37,065 bases of DNA from Branchiostoma floridae (taxonomy: Eukaryota; Chordata; Leptocardii; Amphioxiformes; Branchiostomatidae), in the NCBI RefSeq assembly GCF_000003815.2, contig NC_049994.1:1550722-1587786 (forward strand). The letters are read 5' to 3'. Of this stretch, positions 13,201-20,100 are shown in pieces. The position numbers and the translations under genes are program-made. Position 1 is the stretch's first letter; the number at the start of each line of letters is the position of its first letter. The notes below the pieces were generated by a model, which did not search any database, was not told the origin of the DNA, and worked only from the letters and a program-made list of their open reading frames with translations.

Positions 13201-13701
13201 TAGTGCTAAACTGACTTTGCTTCCACCCCACTGCAAAACAACTTAGTATAACAACGGTTACGCCAAGGGACAAATATAAATAATTTTTCAAGCATATGAT
13301 CATATGATTTGAATGATGTTGTGAACCAAGCACATGTTGAATTTAGGATTTGAAATAGACCACGAACAGTAGTGTATTTAATGACAATTCAATCTTTGAC
13401 CTCTAACCCCTACCTTCCACTGTAGACAAGAACTCTGGACTCAAATATGATTATTAGCATAATGATAATATCTTACCCCCAATCAAGGGGCACCGATGAA
13501 GGTAAGATTATTAAGTAAATCTTTTGTATCTTTTTCAGCAGTAATTCAACGTCTGCCAAGGAAAATACCCAGGACAAAACAGACGGAAGTAGGATAAACC
13601 CAGCATTCTCCCATGATGCACCAGAAACCGGAAGAATGACGAAAGGGGCTCTTTCTGATCTTCGTGGTCCATTTGAGACGATACATGTTACCTCATTGTG
13701 A
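973..13701 (+). CDS. SLC22 family organic cation/carnitine transporter-like protein, copy 1 (12 exons)
   Basis: Joining 973-1244, 3207-3363, 4318-4421, 4968-5122, 5304-5472, 6202-6343, 6738-6823, 7205-7348, 7829-7914, 9549-9657, 11117-11326 and 13539-13701 gives 1797 bases, 598 residues plus stop, with every junction GT-AG and phases closing exactly. The protein has the SLC22 plan of the major facilitator superfamily: TM1, a large extracellular loop (about 43-147) with six cysteines and five N-X-S/T sites, the MFS motif GQLSDMMGRKK at 173-183 after TM2, ESPRWLL at 290-296 in the central cytoplasmic loop, and YYGLSLNT in TM7. Arg487 sits in SMFARVGG where rat OCT1 has Asp475, so it resembles OCTN/OAT members there. 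It ends T-S-L, a class I PDZ-ligand form. Such proteins carry small organic cations, carnitine-like zwitterions or anions across the plasma membrane; the substrate here cannot be told. The start at 973 aligns with copy 2. Confidence 0.92.
2172..2187. repeat. (CT)n microsatellite
   Basis: A short run of CT dinucleotides within the broken transposon copy in intron 1. Confidence 0.7.
2505..2652 (+). mobile_element. SINE 3' body, head missing
   Basis: The segment contains GGCACTTTACACGACTTTCC, CTCA, AGGTGAAAGTGAGTACC, then TAGCTTCGGCTAGGG. The same body occurs at 17925-18130 and, on the minus strand, at 23239-23348, where it follows a tRNA-like head. No A or B box is visible here, so this copy is 5'-truncated. 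It sits inside the GAATGCC-family element. Confidence 0.6.
2810..3019 (+). mobile_element. Palindromic MITE, TACTGTAAATGC family, copy 1
   Basis: Begins TACTGTAAATGCAG and ends with the imperfect inverse CTTTACAGTA. Inner parts repeat ACCGCGAA-type motifs in both orientations, giving a GC-rich fold. Copies occur at 8817-9028 and, inverted, at 11770-11934. TA borders every copy, consistent with a TA target duplication or with TA belonging to the terminus. Confidence 0.75.
3207..3363 (+). CDS. SLC22 copy 1, exon 2
   Basis: Encodes the second half of the extracellular loop, RYSVRNTSLATAECPF to SSIFTE, with two of the six loop cysteines and sequons NTS, NET and NTS. It enters in phase 2, leaves in phase 0, and has donor GAG|GTATGA. 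The length is 157 bases against 148 in copy 2; the difference lies in the loop. Confidence 0.9.
3952..4289 (+). mobile_element. Inverted-repeat MITE, copy 1, ending 28 bases before exon 3
   Basis: The left arm (GTTGAAGAGATTC, TCAAGCAGTGACTA, AAAGGTAAACACACG) is answered by a right arm in inverse order (GTACGTGTGTTT, TTTAAAAAGTAGTCACTG, ATGAAAATTCTATTAAC). Related copies lie at 10702-11079 and partly at 11440-11535. No protein is encoded. Confidence 0.65.
4318..4421 (+). CDS. SLC22 copy 1, exon 3
   Basis: Encodes FDLVCD, which closes the extracellular loop, TM2, and the start of MFS motif A (GQLSDM). The donor is AT|GTATGA in phase 2. The length of 104 bases equals copy 2. Apparent open sequence beyond 4421 is intron read-through, not coding. 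Confidence 0.9.
4422..4967 (+). other. Copy 1 intron 3
   Basis: AT-rich intron sequence in which I see no identifiable element. The acceptor is CGTTTTTTCAG at 4957-4967. Confidence 0.5.
4968..5122 (+). CDS. SLC22 copy 1, exon 4
   Basis: Completes MFS motif A (MGRKK), then encodes TM3 (LFIGIFLQLISGVAVAFS) and TM4 ending PAFVI. It leaves in phase 1 with donor ATAG|GTGAAT. The length of 155 bases equals copy 2. Confidence 0.9.
5132..5215. repeat. ATG/ATT microsatellite hairpin
   Basis: Runs of ATG and ATT triplets are followed by their inverse (ATCATC, ATTATT), so the transcript could fold on itself. It starts about 10 bases after the exon 4 donor in a short intron of 181 bases. Confidence 0.6.
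5304..5472 (+). CDS. SLC22 copy 1, exon 5
   Basis: Encodes GTELVASSMRTWAAT, TM5, the short DWRTLQ loop and TM6. It enters in phase 1 and leaves in phase 2 with donor CC|GTGAGT. The length of 169 bases equals copy 2. The GTE-RTW segment is conserved across the SLC22 family. Confidence 0.9.
5473..6201 (+). other. Copy 1 intron 5, with Penelope-like debris
   Basis: The first 390 bases show nothing I recognise. Minus-strand Penelope-like remains occupy about 5861-6036, listed separately. The acceptor is CTAATTGCAG at 6192-6201. Confidence 0.5.
5861..6036 (-). mobile_element. Penelope-like retroelement 3' end
   Basis: On the minus strand 6036-5929 encodes IYIRALQPSLNRDDGR, then CRIPATYDPLL and a stop. 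This matches the pattern at the C-terminus of GIY-YIG-bearing Penelope-like polyproteins (I-R-x-L-x-P-S-L-N-R-D-x-G). Downstream, 5900-5861 carries GACTGG...CAGTC then GAAAA, resembling a decayed hammerhead core: CUGANGA is replaced by UUGACAA. Only this end fragment is present. Confidence 0.6.
6202..6343 (+). CDS. SLC22 copy 1, exon 6
   Basis: Encodes the large central cytoplasmic loop, beginning [23 protein letters not shown] is the SLC22 signature after TM6. It enters in phase 2 and leaves in phase 0 with donor AAG|GTAAAT. Its 142 bases exceed copy 2 by two codons. Confidence 0.9.
6344..6737 (+). other. Copy 1 intron 6
   Basis: A short AT-rich intron. I see no repeat or conserved block. 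It ends in the pyrimidine tract TTCTTCTCTTTAG at 6725-6737. Confidence 0.5.
6738..6823 (+). CDS. SLC22 copy 1, exon 7
   Basis: Encodes the end of the central loop (TVIDLVRTPNMAKK) and the beginning of TM7 (LLIFFNW). The donor is TG|GTGAGT in phase 2. Copy 2 has 80 bases here instead of 86. Confidence 0.9.
7205..7348 (+). CDS. SLC22 copy 1, exon 8
   Basis: Encodes TM7 and TM8: [29 protein letters not shown] and the VDTFGR end. YYGLSLNT and EIPAY are typical of OCTN and invertebrate organic cation transporters. The length of 144 bases equals copy 2. Confidence 0.92.
7401..7790 (-). mobile_element. GAATGCC-family DNA transposon, copy B (inverted relative to C)
   Basis: It starts GGGCCTTCACACTGAAACCG, the inverse of the right end of copy C (CGGTTTCAGTGTAATGGCCC), followed by CCAGCCGGAATGAAGTATTT as in the other copies. 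The right end is diffuse. It lies within intron 8, directly before exon 9. Confidence 0.65.
7829..7914 (+). CDS. SLC22 copy 1, exon 9
   Basis: Encodes RPKTHAGYMMIGAVGC and the rest of TM9, ending YLPE. It enters in phase 2 and leaves in phase 1 with donor C|GTAAGT. The length of 86 bases equals copy 2. Confidence 0.9.
7915..8696 (+). other. Copy 1 intron 9, 5' part
   Basis: I see no gene or clear repeat. A small inverted stretch (GGGTACTAATTGTAAG and AATTAGTACCC) at about 8456-8483 could form a short hairpin. Confidence 0.4.
8697..9331 (+). mobile_element. LINE reverse-transcriptase 3' end, split by a MITE
   Basis: The first part (8706-8816) encodes RDFLQATAVSVLLYGSDTWT, LTKRLEKK and, after a frameshift, LDGNYTKMLR. 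The second part (9029-9331) encodes ALNISWR, then IRERRLRFVGHAWRSKDE, LLWTPKHGHVSRGRR and PKAMEDREEWRKRVMAIRAT with the stop at 9329. This is the C-terminal pattern of non-LTR retrotransposon polyproteins. Frameshifts and a stop show it is dead. The MITE at 8817-9028 splits it right after MLR. Confidence 0.75.
8817..9028 (+). mobile_element. Palindromic MITE, TACTGTAAATGC family, copy 2 (nested)
   Basis: It begins TACTGTAAATGCAGAAATG and ends CATTTACAGTA, in the same orientation and nearly the same length (212 bases) as copy 1. It interrupts the LINE reading frame, so it inserted after the LINE did. Confidence 0.8.
9549..9657 (+). CDS. SLC22 copy 1, exon 10
   Basis: Encodes HLNPLSVTMAMIGKFG, TM10 (TAGFNIIYLWTAEL) and YPTMVR. 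AELYPT is a conserved SLC22 segment before TM11. It enters in phase 1 and leaves in phase 2. The length of 109 bases equals copy 2. The acceptor is CTTGTTCCAG. Confidence 0.92.
9786..10262 (+). mobile_element. GAATGCC-family DNA transposon, copy C (most complete)
   Basis: It runs from GGCCCCTTCACACGAGAG to CGGTTTCAGTGTAATGGCCC, so the outermost GGCC(C)TTCACAC / GTGTAATGGCCC are inverted. Inside, GAATGCC, GAATGTGG and AGAATTC motifs recur in both orientations. There is no coding capacity. Confidence 0.7.
10531..10610 (+). mobile_element. Degenerate SINE 3' body
   Basis: CGTGACTTTCCTCACTC, then CCGGGTGAAAAA and TGCGTACCTGACTTTG, match the SINE body seen at 2505-2652. No head is present. Confidence 0.4.
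10702..11079 (+). mobile_element. Inverted-repeat MITE, copy 2, ending 37 bases before exon 11
   Basis: Left arm GTTGAAGAGATTTATTAGTC with AGGTAAACACACGTACCTC, right end TTGATGAAAATTCTATGAAC, as in the copy at 3952-4289. The stretch 10800-10930 is foreign to the family; read on the minus strand it ends AAATAAAGTGAAAGTGAAA, like a LINE 3' tail inserted in the element. Confidence 0.6.
11117..11326 (+). CDS. SLC22 copy 1, exon 11
   Basis: Encodes TM11 and TM12: NMGVGASSMFARVGGIISPY, then WGPLPYIIFGALSFL and LLLPETLGAELPVTLEDGENFGK. LPET-x-G-x-x-LP-T is the family motif at the end of TM12. The donor AA|GTGAGT is used in phase 2; unspliced reading would stop at once (TGA). The length of 210 bases equals copy 2. 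Confidence 0.92.
11440..11535 (+). mobile_element. Partial inverted-repeat MITE, copy 3
   Basis: ATCTCGCGAGAAC, GCCATCGAAAATTTAC, CCTTTAAAAAGTAGTCATTG and TAAAATTCTATCAAC follow the right-arm order of the copies at 3952-4289 and 10702-11079. Confidence 0.5.
11770..11934 (-). mobile_element. Palindromic MITE, TACTGTAAATGC family, copy 3 (inverted, shortened)
   Basis: TACTGTAAATGCGTCTAAG with CGCGGGGATTTCATTTCGCG is the inverse of the right end of copies 1 and 2, and it ends TTTCTGCATTTACAGTA. At 165 bases it lacks about 45 bases of the centre. Confidence 0.7.
12172..12396 (-). mobile_element. LINE reverse-transcriptase C-terminal fragment
   Basis: The minus-strand reading contains SFFPRTAKLCNSLDDSGFPP and YNLSAFKTNVHRYL before a stop at 12172. 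This is the widespread ending of non-LTR retrotransposon polyproteins (FFPRT-x-x-LWNSLP...FK-x-x-V-x-x-L). The expected Trp is Cys here. Upstream, LDALD (near 12478) suggests the homology continues out of frame. It lies in intron 11 of copy 1. Confidence 0.6.
12888..13027. repeat. Fold-back element upstream of alternative exon
   Basis: Left arm 12888-12918 (GGCACGACCCGCCGTACGTGC core) is answered by right arm 12996-13027 (GCACGTACGGCGGGTTGTGCC). The arms are 31-32 bases and the spacer is 77 bases. It ends 31 bases before the alternative exon of copy 1 and is absent at the same place in copy 2. Confidence 0.7.
13059..13152 (+). CDS. Putative alternative C-terminal exon of SLC22 copy 1
   Basis: After the acceptor TTTTCTAACACAG, the sequence joins exon 11 in phase 2 and reads [31 protein letters not shown], stop. 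Use of it would replace the 54-residue tail with 31 residues (about 575 in total) and remove the T-S-L ending. The counterpart at 29714-29810 differs only by two synonymous changes and one in-frame codon. A donor-like TTG|GTACGT at 13113/13114 offers a second option, which would give a stop immediately in the next exon. No transcript evidence is available here, so whether it is used is inference. Confidence 0.5.
13539..13701 (+). CDS. SLC22 copy 1, exon 12 (C-terminal tail)
   Basis: Encodes a 54-residue hydrophilic cytoplasmic tail starting NSNSTSAKENTQDKTDG and ending ETIHVTSL. The acceptor is a tandem CAGCAG: using the second AG (exon from 13542) drops one residue (NNSTS). The last three residues T-S-L fit a class I PDZ ligand (S/T-x-hydrophobic). 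Confidence 0.85.
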
Positions 13702-13959
13702 CAAGCTATCTTTTGTTTAGTATTGAGACGTAGACGTAAGGCCTGGGAAAATGTAGTAACCAACCGTCCCCAGCAAAAACCTTTCTGGTCGTCTGCTGCA
13801 GCAAAGAGCATAACATTTACGATCCGATCTAGGTGAAGAACTTAAATACAGACCTCCTGTATTTCACACTGTTAACATGCTTTGACAAGTTGATATAATC
13901 ATGTGTAGAACATTGTATTTCTTCGTTCAGTTTATTGATATATATTTTTAGGTTATGGC

Positions 13960-13965
13960 AATAAA
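13960..13965 (+). terminator. Polyadenylation signal candidate, copy 1
   Basis: AATAAA about 260 bases after the stop codon of SLC22 copy 1. It is the first canonical signal downstream of the stop. Confidence 0.45.
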
Positions 13966-14394
13966 GCAGAAGTACACTTTCAGTAATGTAATAATGCGAT
14001 ATCTTGCTGCATCTACAATGGAGTCTAAAGTATACTTATATGTAACGTAAAGGTTAAATTTGCTTCGTAGGACAGTTGGAGATTACAGTACATGATTTAC
14101 CTAGTTGCATAAGGAACATCAACAACATGAATCTATCTGTGCTATATCAATATCGAAAAGTAGTTGAAGAGGATATTTTCATAATTGTATGACGTCAAGT
14201 GAACAGAAAAGGACCCCATATTTTATCGTCTTTAAGTTTCCATATGCGCATTTCATGGAGAGAGAATGTACCAAAGTAGGCAATATCAAGTACATTTCAT
14301 GTACTCAGCTACATTTCATGTACTCAGCTTAGCGCTCATTAATTTTCAGCTGATATTACAAAAAATCCCTTCATAGATAGTCAGCATAACTAGA

Positions 14395-14612
14395 AAGTAG
14401 TGCACGAGTAGAAGTAACAGTAGTGACGCAACCATGACTATACGTAAATAAGTAAAACTAGTTAGGTAGTTATAAAAGTGATACATGTGTGGCAGCTATG
14501 AATGTAGTTGTCAACTTGGTACGTGATACCAGTGTTTCTCATTAGTATCACTTTGTGCACTTCTTGAATAAAAGACTTGTTACAACGTTTATGGTGTCTA
14601 TTTTGAAACTTT
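14395..14612 (+). repeat. Direct repeat, left copy, with TATAAAAG and AATAAA
   Basis: It shares ACTAGTTAGGTAGTTATAAAAGTG, in pieces, then GATACCAGTGT, CACTTTGTGCACTTCTT and TTTATGGTGTCTATTTTGAA with 15430-15690. TATAAAAG lies at about 14472 and AATAAA at 14567-14572. It could be a 3'-flank duplication or the terminal repeats of a small retroelement. Confidence 0.6.
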
Positions 14613-14642
14613 AGCCACCTTGCTTTGGATTCTGCAGAGGAT

Positions 14643-15320
14643 GTCAGTCACAAACACATTTGCTGTGGGCTAAGGGCGACAAACATTTTTAGATNNNNNN
14701 NNNNNNNNNNNNNNNNNNNNNNNNNNNNNNNNNNNNNNNNNNNNNNNNNNNNNNNNNNNNNNNNNNNNNNNNNNNNNNNNNNNNNNNNNNNNNNNNNNNN
14801 NNNNNNNNNNNNNNNNNNNNNNNNNNNNNNNNNNNNNNNNNNNNNNNACTCACAAAAATACATGTCCTTGGTGCTGAACACTTTCCAATCACGAACATAC
14901 CTGTCCTTGGTGCTGAACACTTTCCAATCAAAAACATTCCTGTCCTTGGTGCTGAACACTATCCCTTCACAAAAATACCTGTCCTTGGTGCTGAACACTT
15001 CTCAGTCACAAACATACCTATCCTTGCATGGTGCTGAACACTTTCCACTCAATAACATACCTGTCCTTGGCGATGAACACTCTCCACCCACAAAATATAC
15101 CTGTCCTTGGTGCTGAACACTTTCTACATAACTCCTGCCTTTAGTGCTGAGTACCTTCTTCTTGCTAACATACCTGTTTTTGGGTCTGAAGACCATTCAA
15201 ACACCAAACACCTGTCCTCGGTGCTCTTTTTACTCATAAACATACCTGTCCCTGATGCTAAAACCCATCTACGCAAACACTCACACGCAAATGTATCTGT
15301 CCTTGGTCCTGAACACACAC
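14643..15320. repeat. Minisatellite of about 39 bases, interrupted by a gap
   Basis: The unit holds TGTCCTTGGTGCTGAACAC followed by a variable TTTCCA-TCACAAACATACC part. Copies are clear from 14848 to about 15120 and decay to about 15320. Because the period is a multiple of three, long frames stay open on both strands; I regard these as repeat artefacts, not genes. Confidence 0.85.
14695..14847. other. Assembly gap of 153 N
   Basis: Unsequenced bases inside the minisatellite; the true copy number is therefore unknown. Confidence 1.
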
Positions 15321-15429
15321 TCATACGGTAGGTCACAATAAGTACATTTTATGGATGGCATCAGTGCGATCGTTATTTCTCCAATGATTTTGAGGGAAAA
15401 AAAGAAGAGATTTTCCGATCCGTAGATGG

Positions 15430-15690
15430 TCATTACAACGAGTACCAAATAGAAAAAATTATTGTAGTCATATAACTGAAACTAGTAAGATAGCTATAAA
15501 AGTGGCACAATTGTGGTAACCGCGAATACAGTTTCAAACTTAAGTGATACCAGTGTTCCACACTAGTGCCACTTTGTGCACTTCTTAAAAACAGGGATGA
15601 AACGCATGTTGGCTGTGATACCATGTTTTGTCGATTCAATTCTCGTTAGAAAGTTTATGGTGTCTATTTTGAAAATTTAGCCAACTTTTT
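15430..15690 (+). repeat. Direct repeat, right copy
   Basis: It matches 14395-14612 from ACGAGTA through ACTAGTAAGATAGCTATAAAAG to TTTATGGTGTCTATTTTGAA, with about 50 extra bases after CACTTCTTA. It keeps TATAAAAG but not the AATAAA. Confidence 0.6.
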
Positions 15691-16874
15691 TACCCTCTCG
15701 CATTAACTTTGAAGTCTACAGAAAACGCCATCTATAAAAGGTACTTGCTATGGACTTATAGAAAAGTTTTCGAATTCAATGGTACTAACAAGATCAGTAA
15801 GGTTATATTTACTCAGGAGTCCTCACATTGCTGTGGGGCTTTAGAAGGAAAGTACATAACAAAGTCGATCTGAGCACATTCATCGGTACGTACGAGGGGT
15901 GATCAACAAGTTTTGGGCTTGAAATTGAAATTCTGGAAATGATTGTATAGTATTTCAATTTTGTTACGTAGCCTTTCATTGACATCCACGAAATTTTAAA
16001 TTACTGCGTTCCGTCATCATCATACCGTTCCGTGCCAGTACTGCAGCCAAGTCACGGCCCGGTTGGAGATGTTGGGGCATAATACGCAGTTCTGTGTAGC
16101 ATGTCCCATTGTTCAGTACTTTCTAGTAAGCGTTATTTTTAAAATCAGATACATGGTGAGAAAATAAGAGTGAGCTGTGATCAGGTCTGTGTGGATGGTG
16201 TTCTTCATGCTATGATCGAAATTCAAAATGTTTGCTGAGGAATCTCCTTGTATTTTAACTAAAAAGAACTGTGTATCTGTCTTTCATGCAGAGATTACCA
16301 GCACACCGCAGCTCAATTATATTCTTCTGTCGCACCTTAAGCGGCTGATTTTCAAAAGATGTATTGATCAAATTACATGAATGTTAGAAAGTCATAAAAA
16401 GCTCTTAAAGCATAACTATGCCCGTAATTTGAGTTGTGGACATTATTTCTGGTTCAGGCCCAGAACTTCTTTGGTTTCCCTCGTACAGAAATAGCCTCAG
16501 ATCCGGTGACCTCAGATACGGCCACGGTGTTTCGGTTACGGCAATTGGGGCTATTTACAATCTTGAAAGATGTTACAATTAAAACGCCTATACCAGCTTT
16601 CAATTCGGTCAAACGAGAACTGAGAGCAATAAAAGCATGCTTGACGTGCGTTCAGAAATGACCTATTTGAGTCATGCTAACAACCATTTTCCTCTAAGGG
16701 AACGTGGTCGTGTGGAGAGTTGGACTTTCTACCACAGCTTGACAAGTTGTATGTCTAGTTCGTTAATGTTTGAAAACAACCGTCACTGGTCCCAGGCACC
16801 ACAAGTTTAATCTTGTTGGGGGGTTCGCAGACGACACAGACCTGGTGAAAACCTGCGTCGGAAACCTCGAAAAG
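15691..16874 (+). other. Intergenic and upstream region of SLC22 copy 2
   Basis: A possible mariner-like end lies at 15889-16030. The rest shows no feature I can name. An open frame runs in from 16770 in frame with the start at 16875, but the paralogue alignment favours the later ATG. No TATA box is clear. Confidence 0.4.
15889..16030 (+). mobile_element. Possible mariner-like terminal fragment
   Basis: TACGAGGGGTGATCAACAAG followed by TTTTGGGCTTGAAATTGAAA resembles the outer end of mariner-type elements (TA then a GAGGGGTGATCAA-type terminus). No matching inverse end was found, and no transposase reading is evident. Confidence 0.3.
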
Positions 16875-17146
16875 ATGGTGAACTTCGACGCTTCGCTGAA
16901 ATACATCGGTTCGTATGGTAAATACCAGAAGATCACGTACTACGTTGTGTTGGCGCTGTGCCTGACTTGCCCGTTCCACCAGCTGGGCAGCTCGTTTCTG
17001 GACGCCGAGGTGGACTACCACTGCGCCGTGCCAGAGTTACGAGCGGCCGAACGGCTTCCGAACGAGACCGAGTGTGCCTGGAACTACTCCTTACCCTGGG
17101 AGCGAGCTCCGGAAGGAGGGACGTGGAGATACAGCCAATGTTTAAG
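16875..17146 (+). CDS. SLC22 copy 2, exon 1
   Basis: Encodes the N-terminus, TM1 ([15 protein letters not shown]) and the first half of the extracellular loop with sequons NET and NYS. The donor is AAG|GTAACA, phase 2, 272 bases as in copy 1. An in-frame ATG at 16770 would add 35 residues with no counterpart in copy 1. Confidence 0.9.
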
Positions 17147-20100
17147 GTAACATTCAATAAGACATTATTACTTTCGCCAAGAAATGTGTTTTTGTAGCTT
17201 TGGAATGTTTGTTTGTATACTGATTTACCAACGTAACTGAAGAAGATATGGGGGGAAGATTCTATTTTTTTTACACCAGGACCGACCCCCACTCTTGATC
17301 TCTTCGGTAAGTGTTCTTCTCAAGGAAGGTCCCTAACCGAAGCTAGGTAATCATTTGCATCTTAGTGCAGTGCCAGGAATACTACACTTTACCATCAGAC
17401 TATATAACAAATCATTGACTGATGCTTAAGTGTTTTGTCTATCTACTGTTTATGTCATTCCTACCGTAGTCTGTCTTGTTGTTGTAATAATTTACTCCAC
17501 GCTGTAAGATCAACGATATTCAGAGGTACTGCGGCTAAGGGGTAAATCTGTAATGTTAATTTAATGACTAAAGATTGAAAGAAAAGTGCCTTACCCAAAA
17601 GCAAATTCAAAACGTCGTTAGCATGTATTGGAATGTCAACCCAGGACACTAGGGGTCTGTGCCAAACACTAGATCGTAGAAAGCCTTGATAGTCACACCA
17701 ATTAACAAGTGCTGGAAAGGCAATATCCAATCAGCTGAGACGATCGCAGTGATAAAAGAGCTCTGGATAGGTATAAACCTCGACAACGATACGTTAAAAT
17801 TTGCGTAATTGATAATGAAATGGGTGTATTGTAAACTGTGTCTATCTACGTTTGTAGCATTTGTGGAGTCGCATGGCATAGCGGGTCTCGGGTTCGAATC
17901 TTGTCGCGTCATCGATGTGGTGCCCGTTTAAAAGACTCTTCACACGACTCTCCTTACTGCAGCTAGGTGAAAGTGGGTACCAAGCTTCGGTTAGGGACGT
18001 TCCTCGGAGAAGAACGTTAAATGGAGTTTAGATAGAGTTTCTGTGTTTGAGAAGTGCCACACCTCGAGCACGTAAATATTCAAGTAACTCGTGACCTTGG
18101 AGTGGCCTTTAGGTAGGTCACATCTTAGAGTGACCTTTTGGGTCTTGTTAACCATTGAGTAAGCAAGAAAGGCAGAACCAGTAAATTTCGTATAAATGAG
18201 CAACCCTTCCACCACACACAGTCTATAACATACACAGTGAAAAATCCAAATAAACATAACATTTTCACTAAGTTCCGTCAGTCCTTTACAAAGGAGACTC
18301 GTGTAGTGTTTGTTATGTAACTTTTGTTAATAATTAAAGTGTCTAATTCACGCCCTGACAAAGTAGCAGTCCGCGGTGTTCACTGAGTCAATAATATCGG
18401 AGGTCTTTTAGATTGGAGCGATAAAAGGTCAATACTCTATTTACACGTAAAGGTTAACCTATCTTCAACAACAAAGGGGCCTTGTTTTGGTTGAATTGTA
18501 AGTAATGCTCTGTTCTACTGTGTACCCTATATATGTTCCCAGATTGAAAAAAGTAAGAAGGGTGTGTGTGTGTGCTATATATCAGCATGAAAGCTATGTC
18601 TAACTTTCTCTATCATGAGTTTTATATCTGGATACATACAGGTACACTCACTGACACACATGTATGACAAATACACAAGATTTTACGTATCGTGTCAAAA
18701 ATATGTGGATTAAAAGGCTATTTATTCACAATCAAGACAGAAAGACACAGCCGACGGTAGCGTTTGGGACTGTGTGGTGAACATCAAATTAACTATGGAT
18801 GGAAATGCATTTGTAAGCAGCGACACCTATGCTGCAGTGCAATTTTCTCGATGTTCAATTTTCTCTTAGCTCTGAACTTTGAAATGTATATATGTATGAT
18901 GTATTCGATATAATTGTCGTGTATTTATTTTGTAATCTTTCTGCCATGTCCGTTATGTGTGTATTGATGTATTTTTATTTCAGGAAGAATAGCTAACAAC
19001 ATTGTTAAGGTTAGTGTGGATCCAAATAAAGTCAAAGTCAGTGTAAACACAGACGTCAGAACTGCTCTGTGGATGGTGACAGACGGTTACCGAATCTCCA
19101 GCTATGACATTATGTATTGGGTCAGGTGCGAATAGAATATAAAAAGAAACTTACTATCCAGTAATTCTCCAACCTTGTTAATTCATCCACACACAAACTA
19201 CAAAATAATTATGCTATTTCCTCTATAGATACACCGTGACATCATATGAGTTAGGCAACTTGTCCTGCCCTTATGACGGCCTCAACTCCACCGGAAATGA
19301 CACAAGAAAGACAAAAGGCTGTGATGGGGGATACTGGTATGACACTAGCCAGTATAAAAGTAGCATCTTCACGGAGGCAAGTCGTTCACATACATACACA
19401 TGTACACATACGTTTCTATTCTTTACCGAGTGTTAAACTAGAAGACGGTATTTTTTTTATAAATGCAATGTGGGTAGAAATTATGTAAATTTGTCTCAGG
19501 TCAGCTCTTGTAACTTATATTTGGTGACATATTTTATGCACTGGGATTACTTGTATTTCCGTTGGCCGGTGTAACGATACTACATTAGAAATTTGCATTG
19601 CATGTCAACAGCCTACATAGATACAATGTTTAGCGTATATATCATTATTGTCAGCAGTATCGTTTGCAACCTCATCCTTATTATACAACGCTAAGTCACC
19701 TATATCCACGGATTAACCTATATCCGTTGTGCATAAAGACAAAGTATTTTATATAGGGGTTCAAACTACAATTTTTTTAAATATTGCATGATGAAACCAC
19801 AATTCATCGACTTGATATCCATGTATACCATATTTTCAGTGCAATGAATATAGGTGACCCCCCCCTCCCACCCCCATTAAGGTGAACTAGACTAAGTGTA
19901 CTATGTGACAGCTTGGGTCGGCAAATCGTTGTATAAACTTCTGCAAACATTTGAACTTCTGTAATAATTTTCACACGTAACTATTCCTATCGATTTTTTT
20001 CTACCGTTCATCCACAGTTCAATCTTGTGTGCGACAAAAGTACCCTGAACAGCCTGTCCCAGTCTATTTACATGGCGGGAGTCCTGGTCGGAGCCATCGG

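Larger units (their letters stand above)
17147..19228 (+). other. Copy 2 intron 1
   Basis: 17147-17860 shows nothing I recognise. A SINE with a shortened tRNA-like head lies at 17870-18135 and a LINE 3' UTR-like stretch at about 18840-19040. The intervening 18140-18840 is plain AT-rich sequence with a short TG run near 18563. Confidence 0.5.

Noticed and set aside
14625-15116. Long open frame of 13-residue repeats across the minisatellite
   Set aside because: It arises from a period near 39 bases, is open on both strands, crosses a gap and has no start context or splice logic.
16770-16874. In-frame N-terminal extension of copy 2 containing FADDTDLV, like a reverse-transcriptase motif
   Set aside because: Copy 1 has no such extension, no other RT blocks are near, and the short match is likely chance; the ATG at 16875 aligns with copy 1.
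18983-19133. Possible extra exon in intron 1 of copy 2 after TTTATTTCAG
   Set aside because: Exons 1 and 2 join in phase and align with copy 1 without it; the stretch looks like a LINE 3' tail.
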